A stretch of DNA of 33,100 bases from an uncultured Aeromonadaceae bacterium (GTDB taxonomy: Bacteria > Pseudomonadota > Gammaproteobacteria > Enterobacterales > Aeromonadaceae): NCBI GenBank assembly GCA_945957385.1, contig CAMFKP010000043.1, positions 1 to 33,100 of the forward strand. The letters run 5' to 3'. Below are positions 25,090 through 33,100 of this stretch, piece by piece. The number at the start of each line of letters is the position of its first letter. Position 1 is the first letter of the stretch. Below the pieces are notes generated by a model. The model did no database searches and had not been told where the DNA came from. It saw only the letters and a list, made by a program, of their open reading frames with translations. The position numbers were made by a program, and so were the translations under genes.

Positions 25090-25125
25090 ATCGGGGCCTG
25101 TCATCGTTGACAGTTAAATAACGGG

Positions 25126-25704
25126 TTACTGGCTGATCGTCGCCTTGGTGATCAGGATCGGCTCCACCGGCACATCCGGTGCGCCGAGTACCGGGCTGAC
25201 TTCGGTCGGCTTGGCGGCGATGGCATCCAGCACGTCTAACCCCTGAGTCACCTTGCCGAATACCGTGTAGCCACTGGTCGCCAGATTGCCGTCCAGCGCC
25301 TTGTTATCGCGCAGGTTGAAATAGAACTGGCGCGTGGCACTGTCCGGATCGGCCGTCCGGGCCATGGCCAGGGTTCCGCGCAGGTTGCTCAGGCCGTTGT
25401 TGGATTCGTTCTGTACCTGCGAGCGGGTCGGCAGTGACTGATAGTGGCTGTCATAGCCGCCACCTTGCACCACGAAGCCCGGAATTACGCGGTGGAACAG
25501 CGAGTGGTTATAACTGCCGTCGCGCACATACTGCAGAAAATTGGCCACGCTCTGCGGTGCCTTGGCGGCATCCAGCGCTATGACAATCTTGCCCAGCGAG
25601 GTCTCGAAGGTCACCTTTGGCTGGCTGGGAGCCTTGGCCTGGGGGGCCTCGGCGGCATTGACCAGCAGCGGCAGCAGGCACAAGGCCAGTAACCAGCGGC
25701 GCAT
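25126..25704 (-). CDS. ppiA: Periplasmic peptidyl-prolyl cis-trans isomerase (cyclophilin)
   Basis: A 192-residue protein with a signal peptide (WLLALCLLPLLVNAAEA), so it is exported to the periplasm. The cyclophilin domain reads VTFETSLGKIVIALDAAKAPQSVANFLQYV, then FHRVIPGFVVQGGGY with the catalytic Arg and Phe, and LAMARTADPDSATRQFYFNLRDN. The last is QFYFN in place of the common QFFIN, a tolerated variation. It catalyses proline isomerisation in folding envelope proteins. Its ATG overlaps the yajG stop by one base (TGATG), so it is the last gene of the rlmG-yajG-ppiA operon. Confidence 0.95.
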   Translation of the reverse strand: MRRWLLALCLLPLLVNAAEAPQAKAPSQPKVTFETSLGKIVIALDAAKAPQSVANFLQYVRDGSYNHSLFHRVIPGFVVQGGGYDSHYQSLPTRSQVQNESNNGLSNLRGTLAMARTADPDSATRQFYFNLRDNKALDGNLATSGYTVFGKVTQGLDVLDAIAAKPTEVSPVLGAPDVPVEPILITKATISQ

Positions 25705-26276
25705 CAGTAAGCTCCACCCTGGATGGCGCCACGGATCTGGCTGTCATTGAGCATGTCGTTGAGCAGCTTGGCGCACTGTTCATTCAACATCAGCTCGATA
25801 TCGCCGATATCCGGCTGGGTGGCGCTCTCTTTCATTGCCGACTTCTGATAGGTCTTGACGATGCCGGTGCCACCCTTCTGCACCTGCAGCTTGACCTCCA
25901 GCTTGACGCGGGTCTTGTAAGCCATGCCCGGCTTGGTCACTTCGGCCTGCATGTTCTGCACGATGAGTTTCAGCTGGGTGTCGGCCTGCGGGCTGACGCT
26001 GGCGCCCTGAGCGGTGAGTCCTTTCTTCAGTCGATCCGCCAGCACCTGATCCGGGCTGATGTTGTTCGGGATCAGCACGACCGGCTCATCTTTCTTGGCG
26101 ATCTTGATGATCTGGGTGCCGACGCGGGTATCCTGACTGGAAACCGCCACCTGTTTGCCGGAGAGCAGGTTGTCCGGCTGATCGTTGATTTGCGGGTTGA
26201 TGCTGGCACTCTCGGGCCAGGTGGTGGCGCACCCTGTGGCCAGCACGGCCAGCAGAGCAAACAGTACTGATTTCAT
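25704..26276 (-). CDS. yajG: YajG-family lipoprotein
   Basis: A 190-residue protein (E. coli 192) with a lipoprotein signal: hydrophobic LFALLAVLATG followed by Cys at about residue 16, the acylation site, then TTWPESASINP. The body contains QVAVSSQDTRVGTQIIKI and VLADRLKKGLTAQGASVSPQADTQLKLIV, typical of the YajG family. Its function is unknown; the outer membrane is the likely location since Asp is not at the +2 position. ATG at 26276 has AGGAG 6 bases upstream. It starts 8 bases after rlmG, so it is co-transcribed. Confidence 0.93.
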   Translation of the reverse strand: MKSVLFALLAVLATGCATTWPESASINPQINDQPDNLLSGKQVAVSSQDTRVGTQIIKIAKKDEPVVLIPNNISPDQVLADRLKKGLTAQGASVSPQADTQLKLIVQNMQAEVTKPGMAYKTRVKLEVKLQVQKGGTGIVKTYQKSAMKESATQPDIGDIELMLNEQCAKLLNDMLNDSQIRGAIQGGAY

Positions 26277-26284
26277 GGCAACTC

Positions 26285-27415
26285 CTATCGTTTGGTTGCG
26301 CGTAAAATAACAAACTTCTGGTTCGAGGCAACAGTCTCGACCGCGGAAAACAGCCGTTGGAGCTTGATGTGGTAGCCCAGATGCCGGTTGCCGATCATCA
26401 GCAACTCGCCGCCTGGTTGCAGGCAACGGCGGGCATCGTTGAACATCTGCCATGCCAGCTGATCGGTGATCGTCTGCTGCTGGTGAAATGGCGGATTGCA
26501 CAGCACCAGGCGCAAGGAGTCGGCTTCTACGCCGTCCAGACTGTTCCCCAAACGGAATTCGCAGCGTGCCAAATCCTGGGGCCGGTTCTGCTCGACGTTG
26601 GCGCGGCTGGAGGCGATTGCCATATGGGACTCATCGACGCATAACAGCTCGGCCTGCGGATTGTGCTGCAGCGCCATCAATCCCAGCACGCCGTTACCAC
26701 AACCCAGATCGGCGAGGCGCCCGCTCAGGTTATGCGGTAAATGTTGCAGGAAGAAGCGCGCGCCGATATCCAGGCTGCCGCGGGAGAAGACATTGGCGTG
26801 GTTGACGATCTGGTACTGGGTCTGTTCCAGCGGCCAGCATGTCGGGTAGGGGTTGGCGGCACAGGCCGGCGCCTGCCACTGGCTGTAGATCAGGCGCGCC
26901 TTCTTCCAGGCCAGCGAGGTACGGGTTTCCCCCAGCAGTTGGCTAAACAGCTTCAGCGTGGAGGTGTGAATGTCACGGGCCTTGGCGGCGGCGATGATGC
27001 GGGTGGCGGGTGTCACCACCTCGCGTAACCGGTGCAGCTGGTACTCCAGCAGTGCCAGCGTCTTCGGCACCTTGATCAACACCAGCTCCGGAGCCGCCGG
27101 CAGCTCGGCCAGCGCATCGAACTGGCACACGCTGTCAGCATCGAGGTCGTTGCTGGCCAGGTTGCGCCGGCACGCCTCCTGGGCCAGAAAGGAGTCGCTG
27201 ACCGCGGTCGGGCGGTAGCGCTGCAGCGCGCAGCTCAGGGCACCGAAACTGTCGTTGAGAATTAACAGCCGCCCTGGCGTGAGCGTGGTCAGCAGCGGGG
27301 CAATTTCGTTCAGCAGGTACTCGTCGGCCGCCTCCCAGGCTTGCAGGCTGGGATCGCTGTCGCGCGGGTAACGGTGCAGGGTCAGGGGTTGTCCCAGCAA
27401 TTCGACTTGGCTCAT
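26285..27415 (-). CDS. rlmG: RlmG, 23S rRNA (guanine1835-N2)-methyltransferase
   Basis: A 376-residue protein (E. coli 378) with two methyltransferase-fold halves. The N-terminal half, up to about 190, lacks catalytic motifs; the second has the S-adenosylmethionine motif LADLGCGNGVLGLMAL and the catalytic NPPFHQQ starting at residue 307. It methylates N2 of G1835 of 23S rRNA. It is first in the leftward rlmG-yajG-ppiA operon and divergent from bolA. A candidate promoter lies at 27448-27476. Confidence 0.96.
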   Translation of the reverse strand: MSQVELLGQPLTLHRYPRDSDPSLQAWEAADEYLLNEIAPLLTTLTPGRLLILNDSFGALSCALQRYRPTAVSDSFLAQEACRRNLASNDLDADSVCQFDALAELPAAPELVLIKVPKTLALLEYQLHRLREVVTPATRIIAAAKARDIHTSTLKLFSQLLGETRTSLAWKKARLIYSQWQAPACAANPYPTCWPLEQTQYQIVNHANVFSRGSLDIGARFFLQHLPHNLSGRLADLGCGNGVLGLMALQHNPQAELLCVDESHMAIASSRANVEQNRPQDLARCEFRLGNSLDGVEADSLRLVLCNPPFHQQQTITDQLAWQMFNDARRCLQPGGELLMIGNRHLGYHIKLQRLFSAVETVASNQKFVILRATKR

Positions 27416-27447
27416 GGGCTCTCGGGGTGATAGTCAGCGTGGCCGCT

Positions 27448-27476
27448 ATTCTAGCGAGCTGACGTCACATCACCAA
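27448..27476 (-). promoter_or_regulatory. Candidate promoter for rlmG-yajG-ppiA
   Basis: On the minus strand: TTGGTG (27476-27471), 17-base spacer, TAGAAT (27453-27448), 33 bases upstream of the rlmG ATG. Confidence 0.5.
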
Positions 27477-27504
27477 CTTCGGCTGCAGGGCTGGAGGCGC
27501 AGGC

Positions 27505-27554
27505 TTGAGTCGCGGACGGGATAGAGGTAGGGTGCCGGTTAACAGAATGTTAAC
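27505..27554 (+). promoter_or_regulatory. Candidate bolA promoter and twin GTTAAC sites
   Basis: TTGAGT (27505-27510) and TAGGGT (27528-27533) are spaced by 17 bases. Just downstream, the palindrome GTTAAC occurs twice (27538-27543 and 27549-27554), 5 bases apart, in the place of a leader operator. The -10 is poor. Confidence 0.35.
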
Positions 27555-27569
27555 GCGTGAGGAAAAAGC

Positions 27570-27884
27570 ATGGCGATGCAACAGCAGATTGAACTCAAGG
27601 TGACACAGGCATTGGCCCCGCAATGGCTGGAGGTGACGAACGAGAGTTTCATGCACCGGGTGGCGCCCGGTGCCGAATCACATTTCAAGCTGGTGATTGT
27701 CAGTGCGCAGTTTGCTGGGTTGCGTCTGCTGGCTCGCCATCGTCTGATCAATGCGCTGCTGGCTGACGAGCTGAGTCAGGGGGTGCATGCACTGGCCCTG
27801 CATACCTATACCCCGGAAGAGTGGCAGCAACGCGGCAGCGCCCCACGGACCCCCTCCTGTGTGGGACGACCTGACGCCAGCTAG
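27570..27884 (+). CDS. bolA: BolA-family protein
   Basis: A 104-residue protein (E. coli 105). Seen: the conserved SHFKLVIVSAQFAGLRLLARHRLIN with its invariant His, LADELSQGVHALALHTYTPEEW, and a short disordered tail. BolA binds monothiol glutaredoxins through a shared iron-sulfur cluster and can act as a transcription regulator of shape and stress genes in E. coli. ATG at 27570 has TGAGG 7 bases upstream. It sits alone between the rlmG operon and nqr, as in the E. coli bolA-yajG-ampG region, where the neighbours differ. Confidence 0.95.
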   Translation: MAMQQQIELKVTQALAPQWLEVTNESFMHRVAPGAESHFKLVIVSAQFAGLRLLARHRLINALLADELSQGVHALALHTYTPEEWQQRGSAPRTPSCVGRPDAS

Positions 27885-27924
27885 TCGATTTTTTGTGTGA
27901 CCCCAGGGACAAATTGACCTCAAT

Positions 27925-27948
27925 CAGAGCCGGGATCACCCGGCTCTG
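27925..27948 (+). other. Perfect hairpin between bolA and nqrA
   Basis: CAGAGCCGGG (27925-27934), loop ATCA, CCCGGCTCTG (27939-27948): a 10-base-pair stem. No T-run follows, so it may be a weak terminator of bolA, an RNA-stability element, or a leader structure of nqr. The nqrA ATG is 137 bases away; no clear nqr promoter was found in this gap. Confidence 0.5.
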
Positions 27949-28084
27949 TGCTAGCATGGGAGGGTGATAGAAGGCATCTGTATGATTTTTGTGGCTTTTT
28001 ATCAGCATGCCTGCGCTGTAACTCCATCTTCTCTGTCTGCGGTTGGCTGCGCTGGCCGGCCGCTTCTTGTCACTGGGAAAGACT

Positions 28085-29428
28085 ATGATCACGATCAAAA
28101 AAGGATTGGATCTGCCGCTTGAGGGGCGTCCTGCGCCCCAGGTTGACTCACTGCCGTTGCCGCACCAGGTGGCGCTGACTGCCGAGGGATTCCCCGGGTT
28201 GCGTCCGTCGCTGCGGGTGCGCGTCGGTGATGCGGTACAGTGCGGTCAACCGCTGTTTGAAGATAAGGGCAATCCCGGCGTGCTGTTTACCGCGCCGTTA
28301 GCTGGTCGGGTAGTGGCCATTCACCGCGGCGCACAACGTCGCTTTCAATCGTTGGTACTGGCGGTCGATCCGGCATTGGGACAGGTGACGTTTCCACGCC
28401 ATGATATGACGGCGCTGGTGGCGTTACCGCGGGCCACGGTGCAGGCGCAGTTGCTGGCGTCCGGCCTGTGGACGGCGCTACGGACCCGGCCGTACAGCAA
28501 GACGCCTCGTCCTGACTCGGTGCCGGCCGCCATTTTTGTCACCGCTATGGATAGCCGGCCGCTGGCGGCGGATCCGGTGGCCATCATTCATGAACAACCG
28601 GCCGCCTTTCTCGATGGTCTGGCGGTGCTGACGCGGCTGACGGACGGCAAGGTTTTTGTCTGCAAGGGGGAAGCCAGTTTACCGCGCTCTCCCCATCCCC
28701 AGGTGCAGGAGCAGGTGTTTGTGGGGCCCCATCCGGCCGGCTTGCCCGGCACCCATATCCATTTCCTGCAACCGGCGTCGGCCAGTCGTACGCAGTGGCA
28801 CATCGGTTATCAGGATGTCATCGCCATCGGTCATCTGTTCAGCCGTGGCGAATTGGATGCCACCCGCGTCATCAGTCTGGCCGGGCCCGGTGTGAACCGG
28901 CCGCGCTTGCTGCGCACCGTGCTGGGGGCGCAGATCAGTACGCTGGTAGCCGGTGAACTCAAGGCGGGTGAACAGCGGGTGTTGTCCGGCTGCGTGCTGG
29001 CCGGCACGCCAGCGGTAGGCCCGCTGGATTATCTCGGCCGTTTCGATCTGCAGGTTTCGGTCTTGCCGGAGGGGCGCGACAAGGCCTTGCTCGGCTGGGT
29101 GATGCCGGGGCGCGACAAGTTCTCGCTGACGCGCAGTTTCCTCGGTCACCTGCTGCCCAAGGCGCGCTTTGCCTTCACGACCGCCAAACATGGCAGCGAT
29201 CGCGCCATGGTGCCGATCGGCAGTTTTGAACGTGTGATGCCGCTGGATATCTTGCCGACCCTGCTGCTGCGCGATCTGCTGGTCGGCGATACCGACAGCG
29301 CCCAGCAACTGGGCTGCCTGGAGCTGGATGAGGAAGATTTGGCGTTGTGCACCTTTGTCTGTCCCGGCAAGAGTGAATACGGGCCGTTACTGCGCCAGTG
29401 TCTGACCAAGATAGAACAGGAGGGCTGA
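28085..29428 (+). CDS. nqrA: Na+-translocating NADH:quinone reductase subunit A
   Basis: A 447-residue cytoplasmic-side subunit (Vibrio cholerae 446), starting [18 protein letters not shown], the family hallmark. [23 protein letters not shown] is a biotinyl-like domain; [17 protein letters not shown] at the end is typical. NqrA binds quinone in the pump that oxidises NADH, reduces ubiquinone and exports Na+. ATG at 28085 is preferred over one 14 codons earlier on family grounds. The nqrB start follows its stop by one base, so the operon is tightly coupled. Confidence 0.97.
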   Translation: MITIKKGLDLPLEGRPAPQVDSLPLPHQVALTAEGFPGLRPSLRVRVGDAVQCGQPLFEDKGNPGVLFTAPLAGRVVAIHRGAQRRFQSLVLAVDPALGQVTFPRHDMTALVALPRATVQAQLLASGLWTALRTRPYSKTPRPDSVPAAIFVTAMDSRPLAADPVAIIHEQPAAFLDGLAVLTRLTDGKVFVCKGEASLPRSPHPQVQEQVFVGPHPAGLPGTHIHFLQPASASRTQWHIGYQDVIAIGHLFSRGELDATRVISLAGPGVNRPRLLRTVLGAQISTLVAGELKAGEQRVLSGCVLAGTPAVGPLDYLGRFDLQVSVLPEGRDKALLGWVMPGRDKFSLTRSFLGHLLPKARFAFTTAKHGSDRAMVPIGSFERVMPLDILPTLLLRDLLVGDTDSAQQLGCLELDEEDLALCTFVCPGKSEYGPLLRQCLTKIEQEG

Positions 29429-29429
29429 G

Positions 29430-30671
29430 ATGAGCCTCAAGCTGCTACTCGAGAAGATCGAGCCCCATTTCACCCCCGGCGGGCGCTACCAGAAGTGGTT
29501 CCCGCTCTACGAGGCCTTTGCCACCTTGATGTATACGCCCGGCACCGTGACCCGGCGTGCGGCCCATGTGCGCGACAGTGTCGATCTCAAGCGCATCATG
29601 ATCATGGTCTGGCTGTCGGTGTTTCCGGCGCTGTTCTGGGGGCTGTATAACGTCGGCAACCAGACGATCATGGCGCTCGGCCATCAGCCGGCGGTCGAGC
29701 TGACCACCTTGCTGGATGGCCACTGGCGCTTCTGGCTGGCCGATTTTCTCGGCGCATCGCTGGACGCGGGGGCCGGTGTTTACAGCAAGATGCTGATCGG
29801 GGCGCTCTATTTCCTGCCGATCTACCTGACGGTGTTCATCGTCGGCGGTTGCTGGGAGGTGCTGTTTTGCATCGTCCGCCGCCATGAGGTCAACGAGGGC
29901 TTTTTCGTCACCTCGATCCTGTTTGCGATGATAGTGCCCCCCACCTTGCCGCTGTGGCAGGCAGCGCTGGGCATCAGTTTCGGGGTGGTGATCGCCAAGG
30001 AGCTGTTCGGTGGCACCGGCAAGAATTTTATGAACCCGGCGCTGGCCGGACGCGCGTTCCTGTTCTTTGCCTACCCGGCCCAGATTTCCGGCGACGCGGT
30101 CTGGGTGCCGGTGGACGGCTACTCCGGTGCAACGGCGCTGAGTCAGTGGGCGGCGGGCGGTCAGCATGCGTTGATTAATAACGCGACCGGGCAGCCCATC
30201 AGCTGGCTGGATGCGTTCCTCGGCAACCTGCCGGGCTCCATCGGAGAAGTGTCGACGTTAATGATCCTGCTGGGCATGCTGATGATCGTCTACATGCGTA
30301 TCGCCTCGTGGCGCATCATCGTCGCCGTGCTGCTGGGCATGGCGGCCACCGCCACGCTGTTTAATGTCATCGGCTCCGAGACCAATCCGCTGTTTGCGAT
30401 GCCATGGCACTGGCACCTGGTGCTAGGCGGTTTTGCCTTCGGCATGGCCTTCATGGCGACGGATCCGGTGTCGGCCTCGTTTACCGATACCGGCAAGTGG
30501 TGCTACGGCCTGCTGATCGGGGTCATGGTGGTGCTGATCCGGGTCGTCAATCCGGCGTTCCCGGAGGGCATGATGCTGGCCATTCTGTTTGCCAACCTGT
30601 TCGCACCGCTGTTCGATTACTTCGTCGCTCAAGCCAACATCAAGCGGAGGATTGCCCGTGGCCAGCAATAA
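29430..30671 (+). CDS. nqrB: Na+-translocating NADH:quinone reductase subunit B
   Basis: A 413-residue inner-membrane subunit (V. cholerae 415), with multiple membrane helices. The flavinylation motif DGYSGATAL places the FMN-accepting Thr at residue 235 (236 in V. cholerae). [23 protein letters not shown] is a conserved helix signature. NqrB also binds riboflavin and forms the Na+ pathway and quinone site. Its last 14 bases overlap nqrC. Confidence 0.97.
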   Translation: MSLKLLLEKIEPHFTPGGRYQKWFPLYEAFATLMYTPGTVTRRAAHVRDSVDLKRIMIMVWLSVFPALFWGLYNVGNQTIMALGHQPAVELTTLLDGHWRFWLADFLGASLDAGAGVYSKMLIGALYFLPIYLTVFIVGGCWEVLFCIVRRHEVNEGFFVTSILFAMIVPPTLPLWQAALGISFGVVIAKELFGGTGKNFMNPALAGRAFLFFAYPAQISGDAVWVPVDGYSGATALSQWAAGGQHALINNATGQPISWLDAFLGNLPGSIGEVSTLMILLGMLMIVYMRIASWRIIVAVLLGMAATATLFNVIGSETNPLFAMPWHWHLVLGGFAFGMAFMATDPVSASFTDTGKWCYGLLIGVMVVLIRVVNPAFPEGMMLAILFANLFAPLFDYFVAQANIKRRIARGQQ

Positions 30672-31431
30672 CGACTCCATCAGCAAGACCCTGGCCGTCG
30701 TCGGTGGCCTGTGTCTGGTGTGTTCGATTCTGGTGGCGGGGGCCGCGGTCGGATTGCGGCCCTGGCAGGATGCCGCCAAAGCCCGTGATCGTCAGGCCAA
30801 TATCCTGCGCGTTGCCGGCCTGCCGTTGCAGAATATCGCCGCGACCTATCAGCAGCGGATTGAGGCTCGTTTGCTCGATCTGCACAGCGGTGAGTTCGTG
30901 GCGGGGGACGCCAATCGCTATGACATGAAAAAAGCCGCCAAGGATCCGCAGCAAAGCGTGTTGATCGCCGCCGAGCAGGATGCGGCGGGCCTGAAACGGC
31001 GGGCCAAGCTGATGCCGGTCTATCTGGCCAAGGATGCGCAAGGGCAGGTTGAAAGCCTGATCCTGCCCATTTACGGCCAGGGGCTCTGGTCCACCATGTA
31101 CGGTTTCATCTCGCTGGCGCCGGATGGCAATACCGTCAAAGGCATCACCTACTATGACCATGGCGAAACGCCGGGGCTGGGCAGCGAGATCGAAAATCCG
31201 CGCTGGCAGTCACTCTGGGTCGGCAAGCTGCTGTATGACCCTCAGGGCGAGGTCGCGCTGAAAATTATCAAGGGCCATGCGCCGGACGGCGACCCGCACC
31301 GCATCGATGCGTTATCCGGGGCGACGCTGACCAGCAATGGCGTACAACACACCTTCGACTACTGGATGGGACCGGATGGCTATGGCCCCTTCCTCGCCCG
31401 CTTGCGCAATGGAGGCCTGAATCATGGCTGA
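30658..31431 (+). CDS. nqrC: Na+-translocating NADH:quinone reductase subunit C
   Basis: A 257-residue subunit with one membrane helix ([21 protein letters not shown]) and a periplasmic FMN domain. [12 protein letters not shown] holds the FMN-accepting Thr at residue 223 (225 in V. cholerae). [22 protein letters not shown] and [11 protein letters not shown] are family motifs. The start is GTG at 30658 with GGAGG upstream, overlapping nqrB by 14 bases; an in-frame ATG further upstream lacks support. Attachment of FMN needs ApbE, which is not in the window. Confidence 0.96.
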   Translation: MASNNDSISKTLAVVGGLCLVCSILVAGAAVGLRPWQDAAKARDRQANILRVAGLPLQNIAATYQQRIEARLLDLHSGEFVAGDANRYDMKKAAKDPQQSVLIAAEQDAAGLKRRAKLMPVYLAKDAQGQVESLILPIYGQGLWSTMYGFISLAPDGNTVKGITYYDHGETPGLGSEIENPRWQSLWVGKLLYDPQGEVALKIIKGHAPDGDPHRIDALSGATLTSNGVQHTFDYWMGPDGYGPFLARLRNGGLNHG

Positions 31432-32074
31432 CAAGCATGACACCCGCCGCGTGCTGGTAGAGCCGCTGCTGCAGAACAATCCCATCATGTTGCAGGTGCT
31501 GGGCATCTGCTCGGCGCTGGCCGTCACCAGCAAGATGGAGACGGCGTTTGTGATGGCGCTGGCCGTGACCGCGGTGACGGCGTTTTCGAATCTGTTTATC
31601 TCGATGGTGCGGCACCACATCCCCAACAGTGTGCGCATCATAGCGCAGATGACGATCATCGCCTCGCTGGTGATAGTCGTCGACCAGTTGCTCAAGGCGT
31701 TCTCATACGAATTGTCGAAGCAGTTGTCGGTGTTTGTCGGCCTCATCATCACCAACTGTATCGTCATGGGTCGGGCTGAGGCTTATGCGATGAAGTATCC
31801 GCCGTTGCCCTCGTTTCTCGACGGCATTGGTAACGGCCTTGGCTATGGCCTGATCCTGTTGCTGGTCGGCACGGTGCGCGAAATTTTCGGATCCGGATCC
31901 TGGTTTGGCATCACGTTGTTCGAGACGGTGAACAATGGAGGCTGGTATGTCCCGAATGGCTTGTTATTGATGCCGCCGAGTGCGTTTTTCCTGATCGGTT
32001 TGCTGATCTGGGTGATTCGGACCTTGAAGCCGGAACAACAGGAACCGGCCGAATATGATGTGCACAAGGAGTAA
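31424..32074 (+). CDS. nqrD: Na+-translocating NADH:quinone reductase subunit D
   Basis: A 216-residue polytopic membrane subunit with six predicted helices. Cys at residues 29 (LGICSAL) and 112 ([15 protein letters not shown]) match the pair that, with NqrE, holds an intramembrane 2Fe-2S cluster. MYPP-like [19 protein letters not shown] is a family signature. It overlaps nqrC by 8 bases and ends 3 bases before nqrE. Subunit NqrD and NqrE are homologous and inverted in the membrane. Confidence 0.97.
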   Translation: MADKHDTRRVLVEPLLQNNPIMLQVLGICSALAVTSKMETAFVMALAVTAVTAFSNLFISMVRHHIPNSVRIIAQMTIIASLVIVVDQLLKAFSYELSKQLSVFVGLIITNCIVMGRAEAYAMKYPPLPSFLDGIGNGLGYGLILLLVGTVREIFGSGSWFGITLFETVNNGGWYVPNGLLLMPPSAFFLIGLLIWVIRTLKPEQQEPAEYDVHKE

Positions 32075-32077
32075 CGC

Positions 32078-32674
32078 ATGGAGCACTATCTGAGTCTGTT
32101 CATCAAGTCGATCTTCATCGAGAACCTGGCGCTCTCGTTCTTTCTTGGCATGTGTACTTTTCTGGCGGTGTCAAAGAAGGTCAAGACGGCATTGGGGCTG
32201 GGCATTGCGGTGGTGGTGGTGCAGGTGATCGCTGTACCGGCCAACCAGCTGGTCTACAGCCACGTGCTGAAAGAGAACGCACTGGTGCAGGGGGTGGATC
32301 TGTCGTTCCTCGGCTTCATCACCTACATCGGCGTGATTGCTGCGCTGGTACAGATCCTCGAGATGTTTCTCGACCGCTATGTGCCGGCCCTCTATAGCGC
32401 GCTGGGGATCTTCCTGCCGCTGATCACGGTGAACTGTGCCATCTTCGGCGGGGTCTCCTTCATGGTCCAGCGGGAGTACAACTTCAGCGAGTCGGTAGTC
32501 TACGGGCTCGGCTCCGGGATCAGCTGGGCGCTGGCGATCGTGTTGATGGCGGCGATCCGCGAGAAGATGAAATATTCGGATGTGCCGCCCGGGTTGCGTG
32601 GTTTGGGGATCACCTTCATCACCGCCGGCCTGATGGCGCTCGGCTTCATGTCCTTTTCCGGCATTTCGCTGTAA
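32078..32674 (+). CDS. nqrE: Na+-translocating NADH:quinone reductase subunit E
   Basis: A 198-residue membrane subunit with six helices. Cys 26 ([16 protein letters not shown]) and Cys 120 ([15 protein letters not shown]) are the cluster ligands, at V. cholerae positions. The family-typical VQREYNF and [26 protein letters not shown] follow. It passes electrons between NqrF and NqrC across the membrane. The nqrF start follows by 9 bases, with AAGGAG in between. Confidence 0.97.
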   Translation: MEHYLSLFIKSIFIENLALSFFLGMCTFLAVSKKVKTALGLGIAVVVVQVIAVPANQLVYSHVLKENALVQGVDLSFLGFITYIGVIAALVQILEMFLDRYVPALYSALGIFLPLITVNCAIFGGVSFMVQREYNFSESVVYGLGSGISWALAIVLMAAIREKMKYSDVPPGLRGLGITFITAGLMALGFMSFSGISL

Positions 32675-32683
32675 GGAGTCACT

Positions 32684-33100
32684 GTGCAGGAAATCCTACT
32701 TGGCGTAGTGATGTTTACCGTCATTGTTCTGGCGTTGGTGGTGCTGATTCTGGTGGCGAAATCACGGCTGGTCAGCGCCGGCGAGGTGCAGATCACCATC
32801 AACGGCGATCCGCAGAAGTCGATCTCGACGCCGGCGGGCGGCAAATTGCTGGCCGCCCTGGCGGCCAAAGGGATTTTTGTTTCGTCAGCCTGTGGCGGTG
32901 GCGGCACCTGTGGTCAATGTCGCTGCAAGGTGCTGTCCGGTGGGGGCGATGTGCTGCCGACCGAGATGAACCATCTGAGCAAACGGGAAGCCAAAGCCGG
33001 TGAACGTCTGGCCTGCCAGGTCGCGGTGCGCCAGGACATGGCGATCGAGCTACCGGAGGAGATCTTCGGTATTCGCAAGTGGCAATGCACTGTGCTGTCG
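32684..33100 (+). CDS. nqrF: Na+-translocating NADH:quinone reductase subunit F (3' end cut by window edge)
   Basis: The first 139 residues (full length about 407) are present. The start is GTG at 32684 with AAGGAG 7 bases upstream. One N-terminal membrane helix is followed by a ferredoxin domain with Cys at 70, 76 and 79 ([11 protein letters not shown]) and 111 (LACQV), the exact V. cholerae ligands. The FAD and NADH domains lie beyond the right edge. NqrF is the entry point for electrons from NADH. Confidence 0.96.
   Translation, partial: MQEILLGVVMFTVIVLALVVLILVAKSRLVSAGEVQITINGDPQKSISTPAGGKLLAALAAKGIFVSSACGGGGTCGQCRCKVLSGGGDVLPTEMNHLSKREAKAGERLACQVAVRQDMAIELPEEIFGIRKWQCTVLS

Noticed and set aside
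1..33100. CRISPR arrays, tRNA, rRNA or intact insertion sequences
   Set aside because: Scanned by eye on both strands; no regularly spaced repeats, cloverleaf or transposase was recognised.

Overview
The window looks like a chromosomal segment from a GC-rich gammaproteobacterium, most likely Aeromonadales or a close relative. This is inferred from gene content and order: a complete NQR-type sodium pump start, an OmpK/Tsx-family porin, RlmG and RlmJ, and the xseB-ispA-dxs / thiI / yajL-panE / yajQ / ampG / yajG / bolA order that is also known from Escherichia coli. No rRNA, tRNA, CRISPR array or intact insertion sequence was seen.

Left third (1-10,700): an accessory type IV pilus region. Two minor-pilin gene sets diverge from a roughly 0.8 kb gene-free control region. 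The leftward set is the classical fimT-pilV-pilW-pilX-pilY1; PilY1 runs off the left edge after 1017 codons. The rightward set is pilE-like, fimT, pilV, pilW, then a 592-residue PilX-like pilin whose body is an 18-residue-periodic, solenoid-like repeat followed by a distinct C-terminal domain. This set has no pilY1 and ends at a strong terminator. Behind it lies a separate PilE-like gene with its own candidate promoter. The solenoid pilin is the most unusual protein here: it sits where PilX sits, is far larger, is AT-richer than its neighbours, and could act as a built-in pilus-tip adhesin in place of PilY1.

Middle (10,700-22,500): housekeeping genes. rlmJ (23S rRNA methylase); an AraC-like regulator whose stop codon overlaps the start of an ABC-F ATPase (YheS type); slyD with a Cys/His-rich metal tail; the xseB-ispA-dxs operon for isoprenoid precursors; divergent thiI (tRNA thiolation/thiamine); panE-yajL convergent to it; and yajQ divergent from panE.

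Right third (22,500-33,100): ompK/tsx-like porin, ampG muropeptide permease, the leftward rlmG-yajG-ppiA operon, divergent bolA, and the nqrABCDEF operon, with NqrF cut at the right edge. The cofactor residues of the pump (SGAT flavinylation sites in NqrB and NqrC, iron-sulfur cysteines in NqrD, NqrE and NqrF) are all present, so the pump looks functional.

Most gene boundaries are fenced by clear Rho-independent hairpins, listed individually. Promoter calls are by eye and are hypotheses.
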